18,139 nucleotides of DNA from G039029935 sp039029935 (GCA_039029935.1 JBCCFC010000095.1:1-18139), one strand, 5' to 3'. Shown: positions 6,597-14,967, counted from the stretch's first letter. The notes: generated by a model from the sequence alone, not told the origin. Numbers and translations: made by a program.

Positions 6597-7634
6597 ATGG
6601 CACAAACTATGTCAGCGTTAGATATGGTGGATACAATTGATGCGCAAACGATCATCAAGCAAAGGCCATCTCGAAAACTGAAGAGTTCGTTGTCAAACTT
6701 TTCGTTCATCCCAATGACCGATTCAATGGAGTCTGCTGATGAAATCTCATTAGATGCTGAGTTAGATGGTGTTGCTGTATCCCTAGAGTATTATTGGAAA
6801 CACATCTACGGCAAAACAGAAAAGCCATATGAGTGGAATAATGGCATCATTGAGGAGAAACCCACTGTGGCTGATTTACGGAAGTTCTTGATGTATATGT
6901 GGTTTATTGACATCCTGCGTGATTTTTTGTATGTAAATCCAATTGCTGTCGTTATTGGCAACGATATGGGATTTCAGTTTACGACACAGCGAGGCATTCG
7001 TGTGCGTATGCCTGATTTTGGTGTCATTCTCAACACCAACCCTGTACCGCTTGGCGACTGGGAACGCTCTTATCGAGGGATATTTGACATCTGTATTGAG
7101 TCTGTCTCTGATTCCAAACGGTCACACGTTACGCGTGATACGGAAACCAAACGAATTGAATATGCTCAGGGGGGTGTGCCAGAGTACTTTATTCTGGATG
7201 AGAGTCCGCCCAGTCGCACGAATGAAACCGCTTTTTACCACCTGGGTCCAAATGGTATCTATCAGCCTATTCAGCCCATCAATGGTGTGATTCGCTCATC
7301 CATTTTGCAAGGATTTCAGCTTCGGAGAGAACACCTTTTTTCACGTCCACACCCCGCAGAATTGATCGATGACCCAGTGTATCAAGCGTTTATATCCCCT
7401 CATGTACGCTCCGAGCGAAATCGTGTTTTATCAGAGCTGCGTCGAGCAAATGCGGAGCGACTTCGTGCTGAAGTGGCAGAGCAACAAGTTGAGACTGAAC
7501 ATCAACGTGCTGAGGCTGAACATCAACGTGCTGAGGCTGAACGTCAACGTGCCGAGGAAGCAGAACGTCGGTTGGCAGAAGAGGCAGAGGCACGCCGTCT
7601 TCTTGAAGAGCAGTTGCGCCAGTTGCAGGGATAG
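6597..7634 (+). CDS. Uma2-family (DUF820) PD-(D/E)XK nuclease-fold protein with C-terminal coiled coil
   Basis: 345 residues; the start ATG has a strong AGGAGG 5 nt upstream. Residues 1-55 are a low-similarity head. Residues about 60-250 carry the Uma2 fold: EWNNGIIEEKPT (the usual YELIDGEL position), VRMPDFGVIL with Asp140, DICIESVSDS with Glu168, then Lys185 in TKRIEYAQGGVPEYFILD. These are the expected nuclease-site residues. The end, from about 265, is a charged coiled coil with heptads such as HQRAEAE repeated. Uma2 proteins are abundant in cyanobacteria and Chloroflexota, and their physiological role is unresolved. It is a single gene with no partner, flanked by a terminator upstream. 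Confidence 0.85.
   Translation: MAQTMSALDMVDTIDAQTIIKQRPSRKLKSSLSNFSFIPMTDSMESADEISLDAELDGVAVSLEYYWKHIYGKTEKPYEWNNGIIEEKPTVADLRKFLMYMWFIDILRDFLYVNPIAVVIGNDMGFQFTTQRGIRVRMPDFGVILNTNPVPLGDWERSYRGIFDICIESVSDSKRSHVTRDTETKRIEYAQGGVPEYFILDESPPSRTNETAFYHLGPNGIYQPIQPINGVIRSSILQGFQLRREHLFSRPHPAELIDDPVYQAFISPHVRSERNRVLSELRRANAERLRAEVAEQQVETEHQRAEAEHQRAEAERQRAEEAERRLAEEAEARRLLEEQLRQLQG
7500..7562 (+). repeat. 21-bp in-frame tandem repeat coding for a coiled-coil heptad
   Basis: Two identical 21-bp units (7500-7520 and 7521-7541) and a third diverged one (7542-7562) each encode HQRAEAE or RQRAEEA. The 21-bp period equals one heptad, so copy-number change lengthens the coil without a frameshift. Confidence 0.75.
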
Positions 7635-7648
7635 CACGTCCGACTTTT

Positions 7649-7676
7649 ATTCTTTTACAAAAATTCTTTTACAAAA
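7649..7676. repeat. Perfect 14-bp tandem duplication before the mrp operon
   Basis: ATTCTTTTACAAAA occurs twice head to tail (7649-7662, 7663-7676) in the 149-bp gap between the Uma2 gene and mrpA. The gap must carry the promoter of the mrp operon unless it reads through. I see TATATT at 7688-7693, but no well-spaced -35 box. Confidence 0.5.
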
Positions 7677-7783
7677 TTAGTAGGGGTTATATTCGTTAAT
7701 GGCATTGTGTTTATCGCCGCTCGATTCGAATGTACGCTGCCATCAACAATCTAACGCCGAATTAAGATAGTTTATCTTGAAAT

Positions 7784-10294
7784 ATGACCGTACCTATATT
7801 ACTAACCAGTTTGTTGGTTTTGGGTTTATGTAGCCCTTTGCTGTGGATACTTCGGCCACATCGTTCACGCTTTGCAGGCTGGCTCGCCGCTTTGCCACCC
7901 GCAGCCGTCACAGCTATACTTGTCGGGCAAATCAACAGTGTCCTGCATGGCGAAATTCTGACAGAAACCTATGCTTGGCTTCCAGAGATGGGGCTTGAAT
8001 TTGCTCTGCGTCTGGATGGCCTCAGCCTCTTTTTTGGGCTAATCATCACAGGCATTGGCACTTGTATTGCCCTCTACACCGCCTATTACCTTGAAGGGGA
8101 CAAGTACCAAGGCTTTTTTTATGGCATCCTGTATCTCTTTATGACCAGTATGCTGGGCTTGGTTTGGGCCGACAATTTGCTGATGCTCTTTGTCTTTTGG
8201 GAAGGCACAAGCATCACGAGTTTCTTGCTGATTGGCTATAAATCCAAATATGAGGATGCCTATAATGGGGCCAAGACCGCGCTTGCCATCACAGGGTTTG
8301 GTGGCCTTCTCATGCTAGCGGGCATGATCTTGCTTGGCTCACAGGCGGGCACATATACCATCAGCGAAATTCTCAACGCGCCAGGGTTGCCCACTGTTTT
8401 CACGGACAACGAATTCTATCCAGCCATCCTTATCTTGATTTTGTTGGGTGCCTGTACAAAATCGGCGCAATTTCCGCTACACTTTTGGCTACCAGGGTCG
8501 ATGGCCGCGCCGACGCCTGCCAGTGCCTATCTGCACTCGGCGACAATGGTCAAAGCCGGTGTTTATCTGCTGGCGCGTCTTCACCCAGCGTTAAGCTATA
8601 GTGATTTATGGCTGTGGAGCCTGCTCACCATTGGTGGGTTGACCATGCTCATCGCGGCCATCATTGCCATCAGTAAATGGGACTTAAAAGGCTTGTTGGC
8701 CTATGCCACTATCAGCCAGCTGGGCATTTTGGTGATGACTTTGGCCTTTGATATTGAGTATGCCTACATAGCCGTCTCTGTTGGTATCATTGCCCATGCT
8801 CTCTACAAGGGGCCGCTCTTTATGGTAGCGGGGATTGTGGACCATGCAACGGGGACACGTGACATCCGTCGATTGGCGGGGCTGCGCAAGATGATGCCTG
8901 TGACGGCACTGGTTGCATTGCTGGCCGGGTTGTCAATGGCCGGGTTGCCACCCTTCTTTGGTTTTGTCTCCAAGGAAGTTCTGCTCGAAGCACTTTTTAA
9001 ACAGCTTGAGTACACACATAACAACATTTTCTGGATACCCATCATTGCCGTTGGTTTGGCAGGGGCGTTCTTTGTCGCCTATAGCTTGACATTGCTCTGG
9101 GAAACCTTTGGCCGTTCACAAGCACCCGATGAACATCCTGCCCATGTTCACCATAAACCAGCATGGCCGCTGGTACTCCCGCCACTGTTGTTGACTCTCC
9201 TTGGCACTGCCGCCCCTTTCCTGTTTGACGTTGGTGTCAATGACTTTATTGGTCTTGCGGCGACATCCATTGCGGGCGAAGAAATTCATCCGCATCTTGC
9301 GATTTGGCATGGCATTACATCGCCGCTCATTGTCAGTCTGATTGCCATTGCGACAGGTGTTGTCCTATTTGCAGGACGTCGTGTGGTGCGGCGCATCTTG
9401 CACATGTCACCAGAAGCACTTGCAGGAGCCAACATCTATGTGGCGTTTATGGATGGGCTGTATGCCTTTGCACGGGGTATCACCCGCCTGATCCAAGGTG
9501 GTACACTGGCATCACAGGCCAGCGTCATAATCGTTGTTGCGGTTGGCGTTCTTGTCTATGCACTCTCACAGCTAAACGGTTTTGGAGACTTCCAACTTGA
9601 CCTATCAGAAATGCCACAGTTCGAAGAAATCGCTATTGCATTGTTGGCGATTGTTGCCGCCATTGTCACTGTTCAAGGGACAACACGGCTAAACCAAATC
9701 ATCAGCATTGGCGTCGTTGGTGTCATGGTCACACTTTTCTTCATATTCTTTAGCGCACCCGATCTGGCACTGACACAGTTGTTGATTGAAACATTAACAT
9801 TGGTTCTGCTTGTGCTGGTATTCTACAAGATTCCACCCATGATTTCAGAACCGTTGGCGTTGCCGCTGCGCATCCGTAATTTTCTCGTCGCAACCGTAGC
9901 CGCTGTTTTTGGCATTGGACTGGTGCTGTTTGCGGGCGGTCAACCCTATGCACCGTCGATTAGCGACTTCTTCTCGCTCAATTCTGTCTCACAGGCACAT
10001 GGAGCCAACATTGTCAATGTCATCCTTGTGGATTTTCGTGGGTTTGATACGATGGGCGAGATTACGGTGTTGGTCATTGCCGCGCTGGGTGGATTTGCAC
10101 TGTTGCGCTCCTATCGCCTGCGCCCATACAGACAGGGACAGCCATCTGGACAATCATCTGGGCAACCATCTGGACAGTCATCTGGGCAACCATCTGTACA
10201 AACGACCAGCACGAAATCGCCCCCTCCTAAGTCCCCTAAGACACAGAAACAAGCAAAGAAAAAACGTTCATCAAAGGGGCGGAATAAACGATAA
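7784..10294 (+). CDS. mrpA: Mrp/Mnh Na+/H+ antiporter subunit A
   Basis: 836 residues, slightly longer than the usual 780-800. The largest membrane subunit, related to NuoL of complex I. The antiporter core spans about 60-410, with Glu140 in FVFWEGTSITSFLLIG and Lys226 in CTKSAQFPLHFWLP, the expected proton-path residues. PTPASAYLHSATMVKAGVYLLAR and the broken-helix region follow. The C-terminal part has the extra MrpA domains, including FFSAPDLALTQLLIETLTLVLLVLVFYKIPP (DUF4040 type) and HGANIVNVILVDFRGFDTMGEITVLVIAALGGFALLRSYR. An unusual hydrophilic tail of about 55 residues follows, with five GQ(P/S)S units and a Lys/Pro-rich end. No clear ribosome site precedes the ATG. First gene of the operon; 6 bp separate it from mrpB. 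Confidence 0.96.
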   Translation: MTVPILLTSLLVLGLCSPLLWILRPHRSRFAGWLAALPPAAVTAILVGQINSVLHGEILTETYAWLPEMGLEFALRLDGLSLFFGLIITGIGTCIALYTAYYLEGDKYQGFFYGILYLFMTSMLGLVWADNLLMLFVFWEGTSITSFLLIGYKSKYEDAYNGAKTALAITGFGGLLMLAGMILLGSQAGTYTISEILNAPGLPTVFTDNEFYPAILILILLGACTKSAQFPLHFWLPGSMAAPTPASAYLHSATMVKAGVYLLARLHPALSYSDLWLWSLLTIGGLTMLIAAIIAISKWDLKGLLAYATISQLGILVMTLAFDIEYAYIAVSVGIIAHALYKGPLFMVAGIVDHATGTRDIRRLAGLRKMMPVTALVALLAGLSMAGLPPFFGFVSKEVLLEALFKQLEYTHNNIFWIPIIAVGLAGAFFVAYSLTLLWETFGRSQAPDEHPAHVHHKPAWPLVLPPLLLTLLGTAAPFLFDVGVNDFIGLAATSIAGEEIHPHLAIWHGITSPLIVSLIAIATGVVLFAGRRVVRRILHMSPEALAGANIYVAFMDGLYAFARGITRLIQGGTLASQASVIIVVAVGVLVYALSQLNGFGDFQLDLSEMPQFEEIAIALLAIVAAIVTVQGTTRLNQIISIGVVGVMVTLFFIFFSAPDLALTQLLIETLTLVLLVLVFYKIPPMISEPLALPLRIRNFLVATVAAVFGIGLVLFAGGQPYAPSISDFFSLNSVSQAHGANIVNVILVDFRGFDTMGEITVLVIAALGGFALLRSYRLRPYRQGQPSGQSSGQPSGQSSGQPSVQTTSTKSPPPKSPKTQKQAKKKRSSKGRNKR
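10136..10195 (+). repeat. 12-bp tandem repeat in the 3' end of mrpA
   Basis: Five 12-bp units such as GGGCAACCATCT and GGACAGTCATCT alternate and encode GQPS and GQSS (residues 785-804). They extend the cytoplasmic C-terminus past the last conserved helix. Confidence 0.85.
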
Positions 10295-10300
10295 ATTGCT

Positions 10301-10735
10301 ATGCCTGAACTATATTTACGACTATTAGATCGCATTCTTACACCGATTCTCTTACTACTTGCGATTGTCCTATTGCTACGTGGTCATAATCAGCCTGGTG
10401 GTGGCTTTATTGCCGGACTGATGGTTGCGACAGCGTTCCAATTGCAAATTTTGAGCATGGGTAAAGCCGTGGTCGAGCGTGAGGTTGGCCGCTATCTGCA
10501 ACCTGCACTCGGTATCGGTCTGGTGATGGCTGCTGGCTCTGCCATCGTCGGCATCATGAACGGTGGCTTCTTTAAAGGCGTGTGGTGGGATTTTACCATT
10601 GGAACACTACACATCGAGCTTGGGACACCTGTCACCTTTGATTTGGGGGTATTCCTCGTGGTCTTGGCCGTTGTCACCATCTATATTCTAGAATTGAGCG
10701 AAACGCCTGAGGATAGACAACGTACTATTGTGTAG
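10301..10735 (+). CDS. mrpB: Mrp/Mnh Na+/H+ antiporter subunit B
   Basis: 144 residues, normal for MrpB. It has four predicted membrane helices and the family signature RGHNQPGGGFIAGLMVATAFQLQIL at 27-51. The second half contains WWDFTIGTLHIELGTPVTFDLGVFLVVLAVVT, also typical, and a short charged C-terminus. MrpB is a small membrane subunit required for complex assembly and function. It starts 6 bp after the mrpA stop and has no strong ribosome site of its own, suggesting translational coupling. Confidence 0.95.
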   Translation: MPELYLRLLDRILTPILLLLAIVLLLRGHNQPGGGFIAGLMVATAFQLQILSMGKAVVEREVGRYLQPALGIGLVMAAGSAIVGIMNGGFFKGVWWDFTIGTLHIELGTPVTFDLGVFLVVLAVVTIYILELSETPEDRQRTIV

Positions 10736-10888
10736 GCTGTGTCTATTGTGCAGAACGGAAGACACAACTGCAACATTATCAGCGCATACTACGTGATGAG
10801 CATGGGGATGAGCTCAAATTGTCTACTTTTGCGGTGGTGGGAGTCGGCGTTGAACGTGTAGTTTGGAAAGAGATGTAAGATATCTACG
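10736..10888 (+). pseudogene. Possible gene remnant between mrpB and mrpC
   Basis: This 153-bp gap interrupts an otherwise tight operon start. In one frame (codons from 10747) it reads without stop as ERKTQLQHYQRILRD, EHGDELKLSTFAVV and GVGVERVVWKEM, ending at a TAA at 10879. The composition is protein-like, there is no start codon in frame, and the frame differs from mrpB. I cannot assign it to a family. It may be the tail of a lost inserted gene, or chance. mrpC begins 7 nt after this stop. Confidence 0.3.
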
Positions 10889-11347
10889 ATGAATATATTA
10901 ATTCTGTCAATTACTGTTGGAATGCTCTTTGCAACAGGAACCTATTTAATCTTAAGACGACATCCCATCAAGCTGATTTTGGGGCTTGCCCTGCTGAGTC
11001 ACGCCGTCAATCTGCTCATCTTTAGCACGGGCTTGCTCAAGCGTGGCCTCCCGCCCATCATCGCCGACAAATCGACGTTTGCTGGTGATATTAGCGCGTT
11101 TGTCGATCCACTTCCCCAAGCATTAATTTTGACGGCTATTGTCATCAGCTTTGGCATTACGGCCTTTGTGGTTGTGTTGGTCAATCGGCGCAATGCACTG
11201 ACCGAACAGGATATGGCGATGGTGGAACCTTCGGCGCGAGCCAATGATCCCTTTTCGGGCATGGAGCACTTCCTGACAGGGTTGGATGCAGACCCAGAGG
11301 ACTATGAATGGTTGGAATATGAAACGACACAAACAAATAGAGGTTAG
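10889..11347 (+). CDS. mrpC: Mrp/Mnh Na+/H+ antiporter subunit C (NuoK-like)
   Basis: 152 residues, longer than the usual 110-115 because of a hydrophilic C-terminal tail. Three membrane helices match NuoK/MrpC: about 2-22, GLALLSHAVNLLIFSTGLL in the middle, and DPLPQALILTAIVISFGITAFVVVLV near 72-97. DPLPQALILTAIVI is the family's most conserved block. The tail (from about 100) is acidic, ending in ADPEDYEWLEYETTQTNRG. It pairs structurally with MrpA and MrpD in the Mrp complex. The gap to mrpD is only 18 bp. Confidence 0.95.
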   Translation: MNILILSITVGMLFATGTYLILRRHPIKLILGLALLSHAVNLLIFSTGLLKRGLPPIIADKSTFAGDISAFVDPLPQALILTAIVISFGITAFVVVLVNRRNALTEQDMAMVEPSARANDPFSGMEHFLTGLDADPEDYEWLEYETTQTNRG

Positions 11348-11365
11348 AACAGGGGTTAAAACGGT

Positions 11366-13066
11366 ATGGATGTAAGCCAAAATTTATTGGCAGCTCCCAT
11401 TGTGATTCCGATGATTATGGCCTCCCTCAGTCTTGTGATTGGGCGTGTAGGACAGCAACAAATAGGGCAGCAACAAGTAGGGCAGCAACAAGATAGTACG
11501 GCGCCGATACAACTGCAACGTTGGCTGGCAATGATTGCAGTGCTGTTAAACCTTGGCGTTGCTATCTTAATTTTGCAGTACACCGTGCAAGGACATCGCT
11601 TGGTCCTTCAGATGGGGTTATGGGACGCTCCGTTTGGTATCACTGTTTTGGCCGATGCACTGTCGGCGATCATGCTCACCCTCACAGGCATACTGGCCGT
11701 TGCCATTGTCCCCTTTGCCGCAGGTACGCTGGATAAACGCGAACGCATGAATTTTTACCCTGTATTGCTCTTTCTTCTGATGGGTGTCAATGGGGCTTTT
11801 CTGTCGGGCGACCTGTTCAACCTATATGTCTTCTTTGAAGTATTGCTTATGGCAAGCTTTGTGCTATTGACACTCGGTGGGCAGACAAAACAGATCAACG
11901 GTGGGCTACGCTATGTGGTCCTCAATCTACTCGGCTCGTTAATATTTCTATCTGCCGCCGCCATTGCCTATGGCACATTGGGGACATTGAACATGGCGCA
12001 GATGGCGCAGCGCGTTGACAGCCTGCCGCCATCCACATTGGCCCTATTGGGTGGGTTATTGTTGGTTGCCTATAGCAGTAAGGCTGGATTATTCCCGCTT
12101 TACTTTTGGCTCCCCAGCAGTTATCATGTGCCGCATCCTGCCATCACCGCCTTTTTTGGTGGATTGCTCACAAAAGTGGGCGTCTACACCCTACTGCGCA
12201 TCTTCCCATTGATTTTTCCTACACTGCTTCAAGAGTGGCGACCGCTGATCCTGACCGTTGCTGGGCTGACCATGTTGGCAGGTGTCCTTGGAGCGATGGC
12301 ATTGGGCACAATTCGGCGTGTTCTCAGCTTCCAAATCATCAGCCATGTCGGGTACATGATTATGGGGTTGGGGTTGGCCTTTAGCAACCAACAACTTGCC
12401 TTTGGTTTTGGGATAGCCGCAGCCATTCTCTATTTGATTCATCATATGATTGCCAAGACCGCCTTGTTGATGGCAGGGGGAACCGTTGAACTGGAGATGG
12501 CGAGCGGCAGTCTGCTACGCAAGCAATTGGGTGGCTTGGTGACACGACGTTCGGCGCTGGCTGTCCTCTTCTTCTGTGCCGCCTTCTCGCTGGCTGGCGT
12601 CCCACCCTTTAGCGGATTTGTCAGCAAATTGGGACTGCTACAGATTGCATTGGACAGCGAACAATGGCTCATCGCGGGTGTCAGCGTGGCGGTCAGTGTG
12701 TTGACGATGATCAACATGGCGCAACTCTGGCAAAAGGTTTTCTGGGGTGAGCCTGACCCACAAAAACGTGTAACACCCAACCCCAATGCCCCGTTGCGCA
12801 CACATGGTGGTCGTCTTTTGACCCTGACGCCCATTGCGATGTTGGTCATCCTGAGTCTGACGATTGGTGTCTTTAGCGGCACGGTTTTCCGTTGGTCTAC
12901 TGTCGCCGCAGAACAGGTGCTGGATCGAGAGGGCTATATCGCTGATGTTGGGCCGACCGATGAGATCATTTATATGGAGTATCACGGTGATAAAGAACAC
13001 AGCGACAAAGAACACAGTGACAAAGAATCCAGTGATGATACAAAGAGTGAGGGAGATGGACATTGA
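11366..13066 (+). CDS. mrpD: Mrp/Mnh Na+/H+ antiporter subunit D (NuoM/NuoN-like)
   Basis: 566 residues against the usual about 490-500. The proton-pumping-type core is complete: Glu158 in NLYVFFEVLLMASFVLL, Lys239 in YSSKAGLFPLYFWLP, SYHVPHPAITAFFGGLLTKVGVYTLLR, and FSLAGVPPFSGFVSKLGLL. Two low-complexity additions explain the extra length. A Gln-rich insert (residues 29-43, three GQQQ(I/V/D) units) follows the first helix, and a charged tail (from about 538) has three DKE(H/S)S units. The expected positions of the key Glu and Lys are displaced by about 20 residues, which fits the insert. AGGGG 10 nt upstream can serve as ribosome site. Its stop overlaps the start of mrpE. Confidence 0.96.
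   Translation: MDVSQNLLAAPIVIPMIMASLSLVIGRVGQQQIGQQQVGQQQDSTAPIQLQRWLAMIAVLLNLGVAILILQYTVQGHRLVLQMGLWDAPFGITVLADALSAIMLTLTGILAVAIVPFAAGTLDKRERMNFYPVLLFLLMGVNGAFLSGDLFNLYVFFEVLLMASFVLLTLGGQTKQINGGLRYVVLNLLGSLIFLSAAAIAYGTLGTLNMAQMAQRVDSLPPSTLALLGGLLLVAYSSKAGLFPLYFWLPSSYHVPHPAITAFFGGLLTKVGVYTLLRIFPLIFPTLLQEWRPLILTVAGLTMLAGVLGAMALGTIRRVLSFQIISHVGYMIMGLGLAFSNQQLAFGFGIAAAILYLIHHMIAKTALLMAGGTVELEMASGSLLRKQLGGLVTRRSALAVLFFCAAFSLAGVPPFSGFVSKLGLLQIALDSEQWLIAGVSVAVSVLTMINMAQLWQKVFWGEPDPQKRVTPNPNAPLRTHGGRLLTLTPIAMLVILSLTIGVFSGTVFRWSTVAAEQVLDREGYIADVGPTDEIIYMEYHGDKEHSDKEHSDKESSDDTKSEGDGH
11449..11493 (+). repeat. 15-bp tandem repeat, three copies, in the 5' part of mrpD
   Basis: Units 11449-11463, 11464-11478 and 11479-11493 read agggcagcaacaagt or near it and encode the GQQQ motifs at residues 29-43. 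They sit in the loop after helix 1. Confidence 0.85.
12989..13033 (+). repeat. 15-bp tandem repeat, three copies, in the 3' end of mrpD
   Basis: Units gacaaagaacacagt (12989-13003, 13004-13018, 13019-13033, the last diverged) encode DKEHS, DKEHS and DKESS at residues 542-556 of the charged C-terminal tail. Confidence 0.85.
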
Positions 13067-13560
13067 TGCGACAAGATTCTTTTTTCCCTATTTTTTTACT
13101 GAATATCTTATTGGCCGTCGGGTGGGCAATCTTAACGGGGGACCCCACCGGGCAAGGGTATACCACCGGATTTGTCATCGGATTTGCGATTCTCGCGCTC
13201 TTGGAAGAACACTACGCACAAAAATGTTTTTTACTGGTCCGGTTCATCGCCTATATTTTGGTTGAGATTGTCCTGAGTGCCATTCAACTTGGATGGAACA
13301 TTCTGACACCCAACCTGAACCAGAAATTGTCTCCAGTCATTGTCGGCGTTCCGTTGGAATTGACCAATGAACTGGGCATTATTACGCTGGCATCGGTGAT
13401 CACGCTGATTCCGGGCACATTGACCGTCGATTTATCGATGGATGAAGAGCAAGGCCATACGCTTTTTGTCCATAGTCTCTATATTCGAGAGCCAGCCGAG
13501 GTCCAAAGCTATATAAAAGACAATTTTGAGCGTAGAATTTTGGATTTCTATCAGTCATAG
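13066..13560 (+). CDS. mrpE: Mrp/Mnh Na+/H+ antiporter subunit E
   Basis: 164 residues, normal for MrpE. I choose the ATG at 13066, which shares one base with the TGA of mrpD (13064-13066) and has GGGAG about 10 nt upstream. The TTG one codon earlier is also in frame. Two to three membrane helices (LLNILLAVGWAIL, GFVIGFAILALL, LVRFIAYILVEIVLSAIQLGWNIL) precede the soluble domain. That domain has the family block ITLASVITLIPGTLTVDLS and LFVHSLYIREP. MrpE supports complex assembly and activity. The coding run A-E ends here; a repeat element separates E from F. Confidence 0.95.
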   Translation: MRQDSFFPIFLLNILLAVGWAILTGDPTGQGYTTGFVIGFAILALLEEHYAQKCFLLVRFIAYILVEIVLSAIQLGWNILTPNLNQKLSPVIVGVPLELTNELGIITLASVITLIPGTLTVDLSMDEEQGHTLFVHSLYIREPAEVQSYIKDNFERRILDFYQS

Positions 13561-13570
13561 AGGGTTCATA

Positions 13571-13737
13571 ATACGACAACGGATTTGGGTTTGGAACGGA
13601 TTTTTTCTGGTTGAATAGGAAGGTAGAAGCCAGTATCACAGATTGGTTATCTGTGACGCAGGTTGGCTACCTGCGATACTTTCCTTTGTTCTGCATGGAA
13701 GCTAAAATCCGTTCCCGTCCTCAATCCGTTGTCGTAT
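13571..13737. mobile_element. MITE-like palindromic element, copy 1 (between mrpE and mrpF)
   Basis: Terminal inverted repeats ATACGACAACGGATT (13571-13585) and AATCCGTTGTCGTAT (13723-13737) are perfect over 15 bp. A second nested pair, GGAACGGATTTT (13593-13604) and AAAATCCGTTCC (13704-13715), lies inside. The centre has GTATC/GATAC (13633-13637, 13675-13679) enclosing two hairpins: TCACAGAT/ATCTGTGA with loop tggtt, and CGCAGGT/ACCTGCG with loop tggct. The whole 167 bp can fold into one branched hairpin. TA flanks both ends of the repeat core, as expected for a TA target duplication of IS630/Tc1-mariner type. It encodes no protein. A related copy lies before mrpG. Confidence 0.75.
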
Positions 13738-13770
13738 ACTTTGATAACCTTACCTAGAGATTATTTACCA

Positions 13771-14040
13771 ATGTACAATCTTGATCTCAATTTCTTTTTA
13801 GATATATTTATCATCATCGTTTGCCTATCGTTGATTATCTGTTTTATCCGGCTCTATATGGGGCCAGATGTCCCAAACCGCGCCGTGGCCTTTGATCTGG
13901 TGACAAGCCACGCAGTTGGTTTATTTGCCCTGTGGGCCATGCGCAGCAACTCCGTTGTCATGTTGGATGGTGCCATTGTCACTGCTGTGCTTGGCTTTTT
14001 GGGGACGGTTATGCTTGCCAGATATCTTGAAAGTTCATAG
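13771..14040 (+). CDS. mrpF: Mrp/Mnh Na+/H+ antiporter subunit F
   Basis: 89 residues, the normal length, with three membrane helices. The family block RLYMGPDVPNRAVAFDLVTSHAVGLFALWAM is present, followed by LDGAIVTAVLGFLGTVMLARYLE. I use the ATG at 13771; the same frame is open back to 13663, but that stretch lies inside the MITE-like element and does not look like MrpF. The ribosome site is weak (AGAGA at 13756-13760). MrpF is a small membrane subunit. It is followed at 18 bp by an unrecognised gene, where most mrp operons have mrpG. Confidence 0.95.
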   Translation: MYNLDLNFFLDIFIIIVCLSLIICFIRLYMGPDVPNRAVAFDLVTSHAVGLFALWAMRSNSVVMLDGAIVTAVLGFLGTVMLARYLESS

Positions 14041-14058
14041 AAAAAAGGAACCTATCTC

Positions 14059-14967
14059 ATGCAAAGAATGCCCTTGGAGATGTTAAGAACGTTGCTCATA
14101 CCCGTGATCATACCACTGGTACTGGGTATTTGCCTCTTATATTTAGAGAACTCACTTGTTTTAGAGCGCGCACTGTTAATTATCTTCCTGATCGTTCTCA
14201 TTCCCCTCTTCTCCGTGTTTGTCTTTATCAGAAAGCTGCAATCATGGGCATTAATCCTGCTTGGGTTGCTCATTCTATCTGGCGGTATCGTTGGCTCATT
14301 TAAAGTTGTGATCCCTTTCCCAGAAACGGCAACGGTGCAAGATACCATTGTTTTTAGCTTTATCGGGTTGATGATTTTTTTGTCGGGACTCTATCAGCTC
14401 ACGCAATATCATATCTACATAGATCGCATCCATCTATTTGGCATGTGGAACCGACCCGATTTTGAGAATGAAACCGTTGCCAATCGTGAGTATATCGGTG
14501 TTCACAAAAATAAACATTTACAGGGTACTCATGAGGATAGTGAATTAATCTCGATTTGTATCGACAAAACGAATGTGCAGAAACTACATTTTGTCGGACT
14601 ATATAATCACAGAAGTCGCTGTTTATTCTATACAGAAATTCTCACCCACCCCAGCTTAAAAATATATTTTCGAGAAGACACACCAACGGCAAGACAGGAA
14701 CACTACGAGCATATTGGGCGGCAATTCCACCCAATGGTCGAGCAACTCAATCAATACCTTGCCCATTTGGAGAGCGGCAATCTGGTGCGCACGGTGTTTG
14801 ATGTTGAGCAGGGAGGTCTCTTCTACTATCGTGTCTCCAGCAAATATTATTTAGTGGGTGTAACCTTGATCCAAACCATGATGGACGACTGTGACAAAGA
14901 GATGAAAGAACTTGTGACAGAAGTGCGCCGATATTACGGATTAGAGGATGTCGTCATCAAAAAGTAG
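14059..14967 (+). CDS. Unrecognised four-helix membrane protein inside the mrp locus
   Basis: 302 residues; I do not recognise the family. Four hydrophobic helices lie at about 9-28, 34-56, 62-83 and 94-116. A soluble C-terminal half of about 185 residues follows, probably cytoplasmic. It includes LYNHRSRCLFYTEIL, then LVRTVFDVEQGGLFYYRVSSKYYLVGVTLIQ and MDDCDKEMKELVTEVRRYYGLED, an alternation of strands and a final helix that recalls a small sensory or longin/roadblock-like fold; that likeness is only an impression. GGAA about 10 nt upstream of the ATG is the ribosome site; an ATG three codons on is an alternative. Its place between mrpF and a second antiporter suggests an accessory or regulatory part of the cation/proton exchange system. 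Confidence 0.75.
   Translation: MQRMPLEMLRTLLIPVIIPLVLGICLLYLENSLVLERALLIIFLIVLIPLFSVFVFIRKLQSWALILLGLLILSGGIVGSFKVVIPFPETATVQDTIVFSFIGLMIFLSGLYQLTQYHIYIDRIHLFGMWNRPDFENETVANREYIGVHKNKHLQGTHEDSELISICIDKTNVQKLHFVGLYNHRSRCLFYTEILTHPSLKIYFREDTPTARQEHYEHIGRQFHPMVEQLNQYLAHLESGNLVRTVFDVEQGGLFYYRVSSKYYLVGVTLIQTMMDDCDKEMKELVTEVRRYYGLEDVVIKK

Noticed and set aside
13663..13770. A longer mrpF beginning at the upstream in-frame ATG
   Set aside because: That stretch lies inside the MITE-like element and its translation does not resemble an MrpF N-terminus; the ATG at 13771 gives the family's normal length.
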